This document shows positions 37,977-46,083 of a stretch of DNA of 64,000 nucleotides, in pieces (the stretch's first letter is position 1; each line of letters begins with the position of its first letter). The stretch covers positions 3,636,501 through 3,700,500 of the forward strand of contig NZ_WBXN01000004.1 of the NCBI RefSeq assembly GCF_008973465.1, read 5' to 3'. The notes beneath the pieces were generated by a model. That model saw nothing but the letters and a program-made list of their open reading frames with translations. It ran no database searches and was not told the origin of the DNA. Both the position numbers and the translations under genes were made by a program. Origin of the DNA: Streptomyces sp. SS1-1. GTDB lineage: Bacteria > Actinomycetota > Actinomycetes > Streptomycetales > Streptomycetaceae.

Positions 37977-38717
37977 GTGATTGTCGAGCGGGTCTATGCG
38001 CATGCCGCCGCGGATGAGGTGGCCGAGGGGCGGTGGCCGTGGGACGTGCCGTGTGTGCGGCAGCTCGTGGAGGAGGGGCTGCGGTTCTCCGCGCCCGTCA
38101 CGTTCCTCGTGGGGGAGAACGGCTCCGGGAAGTCGACGCTGGTCGAGGCGCTGGCGGAGGGGTTCGGGCTGGACTCCTGGGGCGGGTCCGCGGGGTACCG
38201 GTACGCCAGTGCCCGCGAGCCCTCGGAGCTGGGCGCGCGGGTGCGGTTCGAGGCGACGGCGGCCGGGCGGCGCATGCTGCGCGGGTCTCGGACGCGCCGC
38301 AGAGGGTTCTTCCTGCGGGCGGAGACGGCGCTGGACGCGCTGGGCCGGGAGCAAGCGACGGGAAGGCTCTCGGGGGCCGTGGACGAGATGAGCCACGGCG
38401 AAGGCTTTCTGATGGCCTTCCGCGAGCGTTTCGAGGGACCCGGGCTGTACGTCATGGACGAACCCGAGGCCGCGCTGTCGTTCGCTTCCTGTCTTCAACT
38501 TGTGGGGCTGCTGCATCACCTGGGGCGTTCCGGTGCGCAGATCGTCTGCGCCACGCACTCACCAGTGCTCACGGCGCTACCCGGCGCCGAGATCATCGAG
38601 GTGGGTGACCACGGAATGCGTCCCGCCGGCTGGCGGGATCTGGAGCTCGTCGACCACTGGCGTCGCTATCTCAACGACCCCTGGGCCTATCTACGGCACA
38701 TCGTCGAAGCGGAGTGA
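37977..38717 (+). CDS. ABC-type AAA ATPase
   Basis: A 246-residue soluble ATPase with Walker A GENGSGKST (about 44-52), a signature-like MSHGEGFLMAFRERF, Walker B LYVMDEPEAALSF and the switch His in CATHSPVL. This is the compact RecF/YbbL-like arrangement of stand-alone AAA ATPases; there is no partner permease or nuclease nearby. GTG 37977 has GGGAGGGTGG upstream. An in-frame GTG at 37893 (MRITAIHRYRDRRAPWE) would add 28 residues and cannot be excluded. Function unknown. Confidence 0.82.
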   Translation: MIVERVYAHAAADEVAEGRWPWDVPCVRQLVEEGLRFSAPVTFLVGENGSGKSTLVEALAEGFGLDSWGGSAGYRYASAREPSELGARVRFEATAAGRRMLRGSRTRRRGFFLRAETALDALGREQATGRLSGAVDEMSHGEGFLMAFRERFEGPGLYVMDEPEAALSFASCLQLVGLLHHLGRSGAQIVCATHSPVLTALPGAEIIEVGDHGMRPAGWRDLELVDHWRRYLNDPWAYLRHIVEAE

Positions 38718-38817
38718 CGTCCCGCCGTAGGGGAGGGCGTCCTTCTGCGTCGTCGGCGTTCACTGCTGCGTGCTGGGTACTGCGTGCTGCCTGTACTGCT
38801 GTTACCGCGTTACGTCC

Positions 38818-38845
38818 GTACTGCGTACTGCGTACTGCGTAGTGC
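38818..38845. repeat. 7-bp tandem repeat (GTACTGC x3, then GTAGTGC)
   Basis: Three exact and one one-mismatch copies of GTACTGC in the 152-bp gap between the convergent AAA ATPase and DUF6344 genes. Further TACTGC words lie just upstream (38779, 38794). Probably slippage-prone; could also contribute to termination. Confidence 0.85.
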
Positions 38846-38869
38846 TGTCGCTCGGGCGGGCCCGACGGG

Positions 38870-39250
38870 TCAGCGTTGGTGGGGCACCAGGGGCTGGGCC
38901 GGGGAGGCCGCTGTGGCGCACTCGCGGGTCGCCGGGACCGATGCGGCCGCTTCCGTGTCCGCGAGCGGACGGTGCCGGCAGCTGGGGGTCTTTCCGTGGG
39001 CCTCGGCCCGGATGCGCTGCTTCATCGTCGGAGGCAGAGCCCTTGCGTAGGACCAGGCCCAGTGGGGCGGCGCCGGCACCGCGAGCTCCGCGCTGCGCTC
39101 GCTCTCGTCGCGGCCGGTGTTGCGGGAGGAGGTCTCGGTCCCCGGCGAGGCCGCGGCCGCGGTGTTGGAGACGAAGCCGAGCGCCGTGAACAGCGCGAGG
39201 AAGGCGGTGACGACGGCGGTCCACAGGTTCATGACCTTGTTCCTGGTCAT
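38870..39250 (-). CDS. DUF6344-family small secreted/membrane protein
   Basis: A 126-residue protein of unknown function. It starts MTRNKVMNLWTAVVTAFLAL with one hydrophobic segment (about 7-32), which reads as a signal or anchor ending near NTAAAA. A Ser/Glu-rich linker follows, then a conserved block WAWSYARALPPTMKQRIRAE (about 64-83), and a variable Pro/Ala tail. The ATG follows GAGGGG on the minus strand. Family name given from memory. Confidence 0.72.
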   Translation of the reverse strand: MTRNKVMNLWTAVVTAFLALFTALGFVSNTAAAASPGTETSSRNTGRDESERSAELAVPAPPHWAWSYARALPPTMKQRIRAEAHGKTPSCRHRPLADTEAAASVPATRECATAASPAQPLVPHQR

Positions 39251-39586
39251 GGCCCCTCACTTTCAGGTTGGGCGATTTGCGTACTTTCCTCATGATGTGT
39301 ATGTGGGCCGCGAAGTCATGGACCGACGCCCGTGGCGCGTCGATCTTCAGATGAACAGCACTCGAATGGACGCAAGAGGCGCGAAGTAGGGCAAAAGTTG
39401 CCGTACGCGACAAAGTCGCTCTGTGTCCGGGGGTGATCACTCTCCGGTCCGGAGGCGGTTCGTCCCCATCTACTGGGGTGTGCCGGGCGGCAGTTGAGCC
39501 CCCACGCAGGTCACCGATCGGTATCGGCCGGTGTGTATAGTCGGGCGCCAGAGGTCCCCTACGTCAAGGAAAGACGAGGTCGCGCG
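39251..39586. other. 336-bp gap with promoter of DLW-39 gene
   Basis: No gene seen. A -10 TATAGT (39536-39541) lies 46 bp before the DLW-39 start, without a clear -35 at the right distance. The left part should hold the DUF6344 promoter on the minus strand. Confidence 0.4.
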
Positions 39587-39715
39587 GTGAAGAAGCTTCT
39601 CCTGGTCGCACTGGCCGCCATCGGCGGGCTCCTCGTGTACCGCCAGATCCAGGCGGATCGCGCCGAGCAGGATCTGTGGACGGAGGCGACTGACTCCGTG
39701 CCCACGGGTTCGTGA
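39587..39715 (+). CDS. DLW-39 family small membrane protein
   Basis: A 42-residue peptide, starting KKLLLVALAAIGGLLVYRQ (one membrane segment) and containing the family-naming EQDLWTEATDSV. Family members are about 39 residues and conserved in actinomycetes near gyrA; function unknown. GTG 39587 with GACGAGGT upstream. The terminator at 39740 ends the transcript. Confidence 0.85.
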   Translation: MKKLLLVALAAIGGLLVYRQIQADRAEQDLWTEATDSVPTGS

Positions 39716-39739
39716 GCCGTCACGACGGATTCGACACAG

Positions 39740-39767
39740 ACCCCGGCCGCCGACGCGGCCGGGGTTT
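39740..39767 (+). terminator. Terminator after DLW-39 gene
   Basis: ACCCCGGCCGC (39740-39750) pairs with GCGGCCGGGGT (39755-39765) around CGAC, then TT. 24 bp after the stop codon. Confidence 0.85.
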
Positions 39768-39933
39768 CGTGTGTTCGGAGCAACGCGTCCCGACCGTTCC
39801 CCGAGTTGCGGAAGCCGGCCACAGCGTTTAGGAGCTTCCGTTTCGGACGGGCGTGCGGAATGCGGGGGTGCCGGGTCGCCGCGCTGGGCAGGATGGGCGA
39901 CGGTCCGGAAGCGGCGACGAGGGGTGGCGCGGG

Positions 39934-41283
39934 ATGAGGCGGCGTACGGGGGCACGGCAGGGGGCGCGTCCGGTGCGTCACGCGGTCCGTGCGCGGTCGG
40001 CCGCCGCAGGGGCGCTGCTGCTGTGCGCAACAGCCGTGCTGCCGGTGCCCGATGCGCTCGCGGCCGGGACGCCAGGGCCGTACGGCTTCGCCCCCGACGC
40101 CACGGGCGTCACCGGCTCCCCCGCCCCCGCCGGTGCGAAGCGCCTCACCGCCGGGACGACGTACCGCAGTTCGCTGCCCGGTGACGCGGCCGTGCACTAT
40201 TCCCTGGAACTCGACGCGACCACCGACACCTACGTCTCCGCCACCGCGGCCCCCGCCCCCGGCAGCACCGTGTCCGCGGGCGAGGGCATCAAGGTGACCG
40301 TGCGGGACGCCGCCGGCCGTTCCTGCTCCCTGGACACCGAGACCTTCGGCGTCGTCCGCAGCGCCCGTCCGATCGCCGCCTGGGGCGCCCGGGAGATCTC
40401 CGCCGACCGGCCCCGCTGCAAGACGGCGGGGCTCTACGACGTGGTCGTCGAGCGGGTCGGTACGCCTGTGTCGGCGCCGGACGACTGGGACCTGGAGCTG
40501 TTCGTCGTCTCGGAGCCGGCGTTGCGTGAGCCCGTCGCCGCCGAGGTGCCGGAGGCCTGGAACTCGCGGACCCCGGCGCCCGCCACCGGCGAGCCCGTCG
40601 CGCGCGAGGGCGGCTCGGGCTTCGCCTCGGCGGTGCCCGTCGGCCCGGGCGCGTGGGGCGCGGGCATCGAACCGGGCGGCACGCTCTTCTACAGGGTGCC
40701 CGTCGGCTGGGGCGGGCAGCTCTCCGCGACCGCCGAACTGGCCGCCGCGGACGGCCGGGGCGGCTATACGACCGGCGCGCTGAGCCTCACGCTCTACAAC
40801 CCCGCGCGCGGGTTCGTCGACGACGTGAGCGCCAACTACGCCGGCCGCGAGGAGTCCGCCGCGCTCCCGCCCCTGCCTCCGGTCGCCTACGAGAACCGGT
40901 ACGCGGGGACGGACCGGATCGCCGCCATGCGGTTCGCCGGGTCCTACTACCTGGTCGTGCACCTCGCGTCCGAGGTGGCCGACAAGTTCGGCGAGGGGCC
41001 CTTCGACGTGGCCCTGCGGGTGCGGCTGGACGGCTCGGAGAAGGCCGCTCCGGACTACGCGGGGCAGCCCAGGCCGGACGACCTCTTCGAGGCCGAGCCG
41101 GTGGACCTGGACCTCGGCGGGGTCACCGGGGGACCGGCCACGGGCGGTACGCCGGGCGGAGACGGGCACGGCGACACCGCGATGACCGTGCTTGCGGTGA
41201 GCGGTATCGGCACGGGAACGGCGCTGCTGGCGGTGCTCGCGGTGTGGAGGGTGGTCGCGCGCCGGAGGCTCGGGCGCTCGTAG
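39934..41283 (+). CDS. Secreted, C-terminally anchored protein of unknown function
   Basis: A 449-residue protein. A basic N-terminus and hydrophobic stretch (about 20-45, AGALLLCATAVLPVPDALAAG) form a signal peptide. The large exported region has two similar beta-rich halves: the GTTYRSSLPGDAAVHYSLELDA segment (from about 75) and GGTLFYRVPVGWGGQLSATAEL (from about 248). This suggests a duplicated pre-peptidase-like domain. A C-terminal membrane segment (about 410-440) and RRRLGRS tail follow. It is convergent with a receptor kinase gene (40-bp gap). ATG 39934 follows GAGGGG; an upstream in-frame start exists at 39853. Confidence 0.72.
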   Translation: MRRRTGARQGARPVRHAVRARSAAAGALLLCATAVLPVPDALAAGTPGPYGFAPDATGVTGSPAPAGAKRLTAGTTYRSSLPGDAAVHYSLELDATTDTYVSATAAPAPGSTVSAGEGIKVTVRDAAGRSCSLDTETFGVVRSARPIAAWGAREISADRPRCKTAGLYDVVVERVGTPVSAPDDWDLELFVVSEPALREPVAAEVPEAWNSRTPAPATGEPVAREGGSGFASAVPVGPGAWGAGIEPGGTLFYRVPVGWGGQLSATAELAAADGRGGYTTGALSLTLYNPARGFVDDVSANYAGREESAALPPLPPVAYENRYAGTDRIAAMRFAGSYYLVVHLASEVADKFGEGPFDVALRVRLDGSEKAAPDYAGQPRPDDLFEAEPVDLDLGGVTGGPATGGTPGGDGHGDTAMTVLAVSGIGTGTALLAVLAVWRVVARRRLGRS

Positions 41284-41323
41284 AAGCGCCGTCCGGAGTC
41301 ACGCGGGCGGCATGCGCCGCGGC

Positions 41324-42901
41324 TCAGATGCGGGTGAGCGCCCAGAACCCCACGGCGTAACAGGCCAGCGCCAGCAGCAGGAGCGGGATGGCCACCTTGG
41401 CGGGGGGACCGGGCCGGCGCACGGCACGGTGCCCGGCGCGCGGGCGGGACTGTGCGCCGGATGGCGGCGGAGGAAGGGGAACCTGCGGGCTCTGGGCGGT
41501 GTATGAGGCAGTAGAGGTGTCGACGCGGTGATACGGAGCCGGTGCCGGCGAGGGAGTGGGCGTCGGGGGCTCCGCGGGGGCCGGGGGCCCGTACGGGTAC
41601 TGCTGGACGGGGGATCGATGAGCGGCGAGATCGCGGGTGCGGTCGTACGACGGCGGGGGTGCCGTGTAGCGGGCGGTGGACGCGGTGCTGTCGGGCGGGG
41701 GCAGGGGGAAGCTGCCGGTGTCCGACATGGTGGGCAGCCGATGGCCGGACGGCGAGGAGTCCGGGGGCGTCCCGGGGCCCTGCTGCGGTGTCTCGGAGCG
41801 GTGTGGGGGCGGTGGCGGCGAGGAGGCCGGCACAGGGGGCGCCACGGCCGGTGGGGCCGGTATGGAGGGCGCGGGTGGCATGAGGGCGGGGCGCGGTGGG
41901 ACAGAAGGCGGTTGATGCCCGGTCAGGGACGCGGACGAGCCGGCTCCGGCCGGTCCGGCCCTGTCCAGGCGCAGGGCGCCGGACGTGGTGCCCGTCCCGT
42001 CGATGACCCCAGGCGCACGCGTCTGGGGTCCCTCCGGGCCGAATCCCGAGGGCAGGGGCCCGAGTTGGTCGAAGATCTCGATCAGTTCGTCGTCGGGGCC
42101 GGGTTCCGGCAGGAGCTCGACGGCCGACGCGAGGGCCTTGCGTGCGCCCGTGGCGGTGCGGAACCGCGCGTGCGGGTCGGGCTGGAGCAGCGTCGCCACG
42201 ATCTGCCACAGCGGCTCGGGAATGCCCTTGGGCGGGCCTGGTGTGCCGTGCTCGGTGAAGTACTGCACGAGCGCCTTGGCGTCCGGCTTGGCGCCCTCCA
42301 GCAGATACAGCGCCACCAGCCCCACGGCGAACAGATCCGCCGGGAAGTCCGGGTCGGAGCCAAGGAGTTGCTCGGGTGCGAGGTAACCGGGCGTCCCCAC
42401 CACGAGATTGGTCTCGGTCAGCCGGGGCTCGCCCAGCCGCATGGCGATGCCGAAGTCGGACAGCCGCAGCCGCGGCCGGGCCGTCCCGGTGGCCTCCAGG
42501 AGCACGTTGGCGGGCTTGATGTCCCGGTGGACGACGCCCTCGGCGTGCACGGCCGCCAGGCCGGACAGCAACTGGTCGAGCAGCGTGCACACGAACGCCG
42601 GCGGCAGGGGCCCGTAGTCCCCGACGAGGTGGACGAGCGAACCGCCGCCCACCAGGTCCATGGTGAACAGGACCTTGTCGTCGTCGGCGGCCCAGCTGGC
42701 CGGGGCGAGCACATGGGGGTGGTCGATCCGCAGGGCCTGTTCCCGGACGAACCGCAGCAGCGAGTGCGCGTCGCTCTGCTGGAGCACCTTGGCCGCCACA
42801 TACCGGCGGCGGCGGTGATCCCAGGCACGCCAGACGGCACCGACGCCTCCGCGCCCGATCGGGTCGGCCAGTTCGTACCGGCCGGCGAAGACCTCACCCA
42901 T
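41324..42901 (-). CDS. Transmembrane Ser/Thr protein kinase
   Basis: A 525-residue Hanks-type kinase with an intact active site: glycine loop GRGGVGAVW, Lys38 (VAAKVL), catalytic HRDIKPAN (Asp127), DFG (Asp149) and APE-like LAPEQ. The kinase domain ends near 270. A 220-residue Pro/Ser/Thr-rich linker leads to one membrane segment at the extreme C-terminus (about 503-522), so there is almost no outer domain to sense ligands. It lacks PASTA repeats, unlike PknB at 52089-54074. ATG start. Confidence 0.9.
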   Translation of the reverse strand: MGEVFAGRYELADPIGRGGVGAVWRAWDHRRRRYVAAKVLQQSDAHSLLRFVREQALRIDHPHVLAPASWAADDDKVLFTMDLVGGGSLVHLVGDYGPLPPAFVCTLLDQLLSGLAAVHAEGVVHRDIKPANVLLEATGTARPRLRLSDFGIAMRLGEPRLTETNLVVGTPGYLAPEQLLGSDPDFPADLFAVGLVALYLLEGAKPDAKALVQYFTEHGTPGPPKGIPEPLWQIVATLLQPDPHARFRTATGARKALASAVELLPEPGPDDELIEIFDQLGPLPSGFGPEGPQTRAPGVIDGTGTTSGALRLDRAGPAGAGSSASLTGHQPPSVPPRPALMPPAPSIPAPPAVAPPVPASSPPPPPHRSETPQQGPGTPPDSSPSGHRLPTMSDTGSFPLPPPDSTASTARYTAPPPSYDRTRDLAAHRSPVQQYPYGPPAPAEPPTPTPSPAPAPYHRVDTSTASYTAQSPQVPLPPPPSGAQSRPRAGHRAVRRPGPPAKVAIPLLLLALACYAVGFWALTRI

Positions 42902-43033
42902 GGCTGTGCGTCGCTCCTCCCCCTGTGGTCATCCCCCTTGCTTCCCCCACGACGGGCGATACGACTCCTCCTGCCCGGCTCCCCTTGGGGCGCGGTCCCC
43001 GGACGCACCGGTGGACCGGGGTCCGCTCAGCCG

Positions 43034-43071
43034 CCGGGCCGGTCGCCGACCCCCTTCGGCGACCGGCCCGG
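43034..43071 (-). terminator. Terminator of the XRE regulator gene
   Basis: A perfect 15-bp stem (43034-43048 with 43057-43071) and 8-nt loop lie 8 bp beyond the regulator stop codon on the transcribed side. Confidence 0.8.
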
Positions 43072-43079
43072 GGAACGGC

Positions 43080-43628
43080 TCAGCTCTGGTGCGACTGGTA
43101 GTGCGCGACCGCGTCGGACGTCCGGCCGGCGCCGTACACCCGGAGGAACTCTGCCAGTTCCGGGTGGCTCCCGGCGAGACTGTCGGCGGCCTCGATGATG
43201 TCGCCCGCGGCGGCGACCGAGCGCAGCAGTGACTGGATCTCGCGGACCACCCGCTTCACGGTGGGCGCGCCCGAACTGTTCGTCGTCTGCGTGGTGTTGC
43301 TGAGCACCGAGCCCCCCTGCGACTTCTTGATCTCCTCCATGCGCTCGGTGGCCTCGGCCGCGCTCACGCTGCCGTCCGCGACCTGCCCCGCCAAGTCCTG
43401 CAGCAGCTGTACCCGCTGGACCACGGCGGGATTGCCGATCTTCGCCCGCTGGCCGCTCATCAGCTGCGACAGCATCGGCGCGGACAGTCCCAGAACCCCC
43501 GCGAGACGAGCCTGGTTGAGACCAAGATCGTCGATGAGCCTACGGAAGAGCGTCCCCAGCGGCTCCCCGTACCAGTTCCGCTGCAGATCCCGCGCTCTTG
43601 CGGTGGCTTCCTGCTGTGCGGCGTCCAT
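43080..43628 (-). CDS. XRE-family DNA-binding regulator
   Basis: A 182-residue protein with an HTH at about 30-65 (LIDDLGLNQARLAGVLGLSAPMLSQLMSGQRAKIGNPAV). A helical middle carries an acidic segment SAAEATERMEEIKKS. A second helical domain (about 120-180: VKRVVREIQSLLRSVAAAGDIIEAADSLAG) is not assigned. ATG 43628 has GGGGAGA upstream. A perfect palindrome just upstream (43656-43679) suggests autoregulation. Target genes unknown; conserved beside tRNA-Ala in Streptomyces as I recall. Confidence 0.82.
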   Translation of the reverse strand: MDAAQQEATARARDLQRNWYGEPLGTLFRRLIDDLGLNQARLAGVLGLSAPMLSQLMSGQRAKIGNPAVVQRVQLLQDLAGQVADGSVSAAEATERMEEIKKSQGGSVLSNTTQTTNSSGAPTVKRVVREIQSLLRSVAAAGDIIEAADSLAGSHPELAEFLRVYGAGRTSDAVAHYQSHQS

Positions 43629-43655
43629 TGCGTCTCCCCATCGCTTCCCCAAAAC

Positions 43656-43679
43656 CGTGGTTCGCTGTAGCGAACCACG
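43656..43679. promoter_or_regulatory. Perfect 11-bp inverted repeat, candidate XRE operator
   Basis: CGTGGTTCGCT (43656-43666) and AGCGAACCACG (43669-43679) flank GT. It lies 27 bp upstream of the regulator start and 6 bp downstream of a minus-strand -10 TAAGAT (43691-43686), so bound protein would cover the transcription start. Confidence 0.65.
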
Positions 43680-43727
43680 TCGAGCATCTTACGGAGAGTG
43701 GTTGTGCATCGGGACCCCCCATCTTTT

Positions 43728-43758
43728 TTGCGAGATCCGGGGCGCGACCCGGTAGTCT
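43728..43758 (+). promoter_or_regulatory. Weak candidate tRNA-Ala promoter
   Basis: TTGCGA (43728-43733) and TAGTCT (43753-43758) have a long 19-bp spacer, 52 bp before the tRNA. Confidence 0.35.
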
Positions 43759-43810
43759 GGACTGCGGCAGCCGCCGGGACGTGCTCGTTCCGGTCGGATG
43801 CACCTCTTCC

Positions 43811-43883
43811 GGGGCCTTAGCTCAGTTGGTAGAGCGCTGTCTTTGCATGGCAGATGTCAGGGGTTCGACTCCCCTAGGCTCCA
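43811..43883 (+). tRNA. tRNA-Ala (TGC)
   Basis: A 73-nt cloverleaf: acceptor GGGGCCT with AGGCTCC, D-arm AGCTCAGTTGGTAGAGC, anticodon loop with TGC, T-arm AGGGGTTCGACTCCCCT. Discriminator A at 43883; CCA is not encoded (ACTC follows). Confidence 0.98.
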
Positions 43884-44282
43884 CTCTCCGGACCGGCCGG
43901 CACTCTCACGGGTGCTGGCCGGTTTCGTCTGTCCGGCCGCCGTTGATCTGCCCGCGCGGCCGTGACCTGTGTCACCGGCGGGGAGACCGTGGTGACGTTG
44001 CGCATATTTGCGCAAACATTCTCGATGTCCTCGGCCCTCATGGGGAAGTCCCCGGCCGACGGTCTGTCGACGCTTTCGTGCCGCTCCCGAACCCCTGTGT
44101 GAGCTGGTCTTCAGGTGATCAGGTAATCAGAAGGGCGCGTTCCGTTAGGGGAGCTTGTGTGGAGCCCGCGCACGCAAGTCGTTGCAAACGTCATCGTGGG
44201 CGGGAGGTGTGAACACAACTGCCTCACAGCTTCGAGCGAGGCCGATGACGCTCGAAGACAGCCGATCTTCGGCGGCAGCCGA
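43884..44282. other. 399-bp gap after tRNA-Ala with an unexplained palindrome
   Basis: No convincing gene. TTGCGCA (43998-44004) and TGCGCAA (44009-44015) form an inverted repeat around TATT, an operator-like site with no gene start nearby. Base composition is less GC-rich than the flanking genes. Confidence 0.4.
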
Positions 44283-44298
44283 TGTTCCACGTGAAACA
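44283..44298. other. parS: parS variant (one mismatch)
   Basis: TGTTCCACGTGAAACA, one base off consensus. Its 3' four bases are shared with the hairpin at 44295-44345. The same single change (on the other strand) occurs in the site at 48714. Confidence 0.75.
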
Positions 44299-44345
44299 CC
44301 GCCAGGGGGCGGGAGATCTGAAGTCTCCCGCCCCCTGGCGGTGTT
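44295..44345 (-). terminator. 22-bp perfect hairpin downstream of DUF5324 gene
   Basis: 44295-44316 and 44324-44345 are exact reverse complements with a 7-nt loop, 55 bp after the DUF5324 stop on the transcribed strand. The minus-strand RNA continues into TCACGTGGAAC of the parS variant. Confidence 0.85.
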
Positions 44346-44399
44346 GGAACAAGCTGATATGACCGACCCTCAGGTCGCGCCGTCAGGTCACACCTTCGG

Positions 44400-45098
44400 T
44401 CACTTGCCCTCGTCGCGCTGGGCGGCCTCCTCGGCCTCCTTCGCCTGGACCTCGGGGTCGAGCACGCTCTGGTCCGTGCCGTCGACCGATGCCAGACGGT
44501 TGGACTCCGGGACCTCCGTCGCGGCGGGAGGCTCGACCAGCCAGTCCGGGTTGGCCTGCTTGTCCCACCACTTCCAGGCGGCGAAAGCACCGCCCGCGAG
44601 AAGACCGACGACGGCCAGGGCCTTCGCCAGACGGCCGGCCTTGGCGCGCCGCTGGTGCTTGCGCACCAACTTCTGCACGTCCTTCGGCGAGACCTGACCG
44701 CGCAGGGCGGCCAGTGCGGCGACCCCGCGGGCGGCCGCCTCGTCCTTGACGGGTCCGGCCGCGGCCACGGCCTGCTCGAGCCTGGGCCGGGAGTACTCGG
44801 CGGCCTGCAGAGCCGCCTTGCGGGTGCGGAGCGCCGCCTCCTGGGCGGCCTGGTCGACCTTCGGCGGTACATGGGCGCGTGCCTGCTCCAGGCGCGGGGC
44901 GACGTGGACGCCGTACTGGGCGCGGGCCTGCTCGGTGGCCAGCGACACCTTGGGCGCGAGCCGTACGCGTGCCTCGTGTGCGTAGTGGGCGGCCCTGTCC
45001 TTTGCGGTGTCGGCGTAGGGCGCCACCACTTCCGCGGCGTGCAGCACGCTGTCCTTCGCCGAGCCGGTCGCGGCGCGCACGCTGTCGATGCGGGTCAC
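44400..45098 (-). CDS. DUF5324-family membrane-associated protein
   Basis: A 232-residue protein of unknown function. Residues 1-150 are long Ala-rich amphipathic helices, full of Ala/Arg/Glu/Lys repeats (KDRAAHYAHEARVRLAPKV, EQARAHVPPKVDQAAQEAAL), resembling apolipoprotein-like or coiled-coil structure. One membrane segment follows (about 162-182, LAKALAVVGLLAGGAFAAWKWW), then an acidic tail. GTG start with GAGGAGGAACCC upstream. Streptomyces-specific family from memory. Confidence 0.8.
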   Translation of the reverse strand: MTRIDSVRAATGSAKDSVLHAAEVVAPYADTAKDRAAHYAHEARVRLAPKVSLATEQARAQYGVHVAPRLEQARAHVPPKVDQAAQEAALRTRKAALQAAEYSRPRLEQAVAAAGPVKDEAAARGVAALAALRGQVSPKDVQKLVRKHQRRAKAGRLAKALAVVGLLAGGAFAAWKWWDKQANPDWLVEPPAATEVPESNRLASVDGTDQSVLDPEVQAKEAEEAAQRDEGK

Positions 45099-45424
45099 GG
45101 GTTCCTCCTCCTCGGTGGCGTACGGTAATTCGACTTTCCACCCTTTTACGGATCATGCCTCCCGGAACGCGGCGGGGCATGTGTGGGCGGGCATTCGGGT
45201 GCCGGTGAAAGTGATCGAATGGAATAACGGATCAATATGGGGCAACAGTGGCTTGTCGTCGACAATGCCACGGTTCGCCGTGTCGCGCCCCCGCCACGGG
45301 AGGACTCGACGCGTTTTCCGCAAGCGATCTGCCCGGACGGGTGCCGGTTCACGAGCGCCGGGCACCCGCCGGGACCGTCCGTGCGAGGATCGAGGGATCA
45401 CAGGACGACGACGGAAGGCAGATC
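45099..45424. other. 326-bp divergent gap, no gene seen
   Basis: Between DUF5324 (minus) and cyclophilin (plus). It should carry both promoters; no clear -35/-10 pair stands out. A relatively AT-rich patch is near 45212-45232. Confidence 0.35.
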
Positions 45425-45958
45425 GTGGCCGAGCAGCTCTACGCCACCCTGAAGACCAACCACGGCGACATCGCGGTGCGGCTTCTCCCCAACCACGCGC
45501 CGGTCACGGTCAGGAACTTCGTCGAACTCGCCCAGGGCGAGCGTGAGTGGACCAACCCCGCCACCGGCGAGAAGTCCACGGCCAAGCTCTACGACGGCAC
45601 CGTCTTCCACCGGGTCATCAGCGGCTTCATGATCCAGGGCGGTGACCCGCTGGGCAACGGCACTGGCGGCCCCGGCTACCAGTTCCAGGACGAGTTCCAC
45701 CCCGACCTGGCCTTCGACAAGCCGTATCTGCTGGCCATGGCGAACGCCGGTCCGGGCACCAACGGCTCGCAGTTCTTCATCACCGTCTCCCCGACGGCCT
45801 GGCTGAACCGCAAGCACACGATCTTCGGCGAGGTCGCCGACGCGGCCGGCCAGAAGGTCGTCGACGCGATCGCCGCGGTGCAGACCAACCCGCGCACCGA
45901 CCGTCCGGTGAACGACGTCGTCATCGAGTCCGTCGTGATAGAGACACGTCAGAGCTGA
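45425..45958 (+). CDS. ppiA: Peptidyl-prolyl cis-trans isomerase (cyclophilin)
   Basis: A 177-residue cytoplasmic cyclophilin. Catalytic and binding segments are visible: TVFHRVISGFMIQGGDP (Arg/Phe pair), LAMANAGPGTNGSQFFIT, and NRKHTIFGEVADAAGQKVVD with the conserved His. Trp is present at AWLNRKHT. The GTG at 45425 follows GGAAGGCAGATC. No signal peptide. Confidence 0.94.
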   Translation: MAEQLYATLKTNHGDIAVRLLPNHAPVTVRNFVELAQGEREWTNPATGEKSTAKLYDGTVFHRVISGFMIQGGDPLGNGTGGPGYQFQDEFHPDLAFDKPYLLAMANAGPGTNGSQFFITVSPTAWLNRKHTIFGEVADAAGQKVVDAIAAVQTNPRTDRPVNDVVIESVVIETRQS

Positions 45959-46083
45959 GGCCGCAGGCGTCCGCCCGGACGTCCGACAGCTCCCGCGGGG
46001 AACCAATCGCCCCGCTCGTCCGTAAGGATGGGCGGGGGCGGTGTATGAGTCTGTGCGCCGCGGACGACGACCTAGGGGATCCG

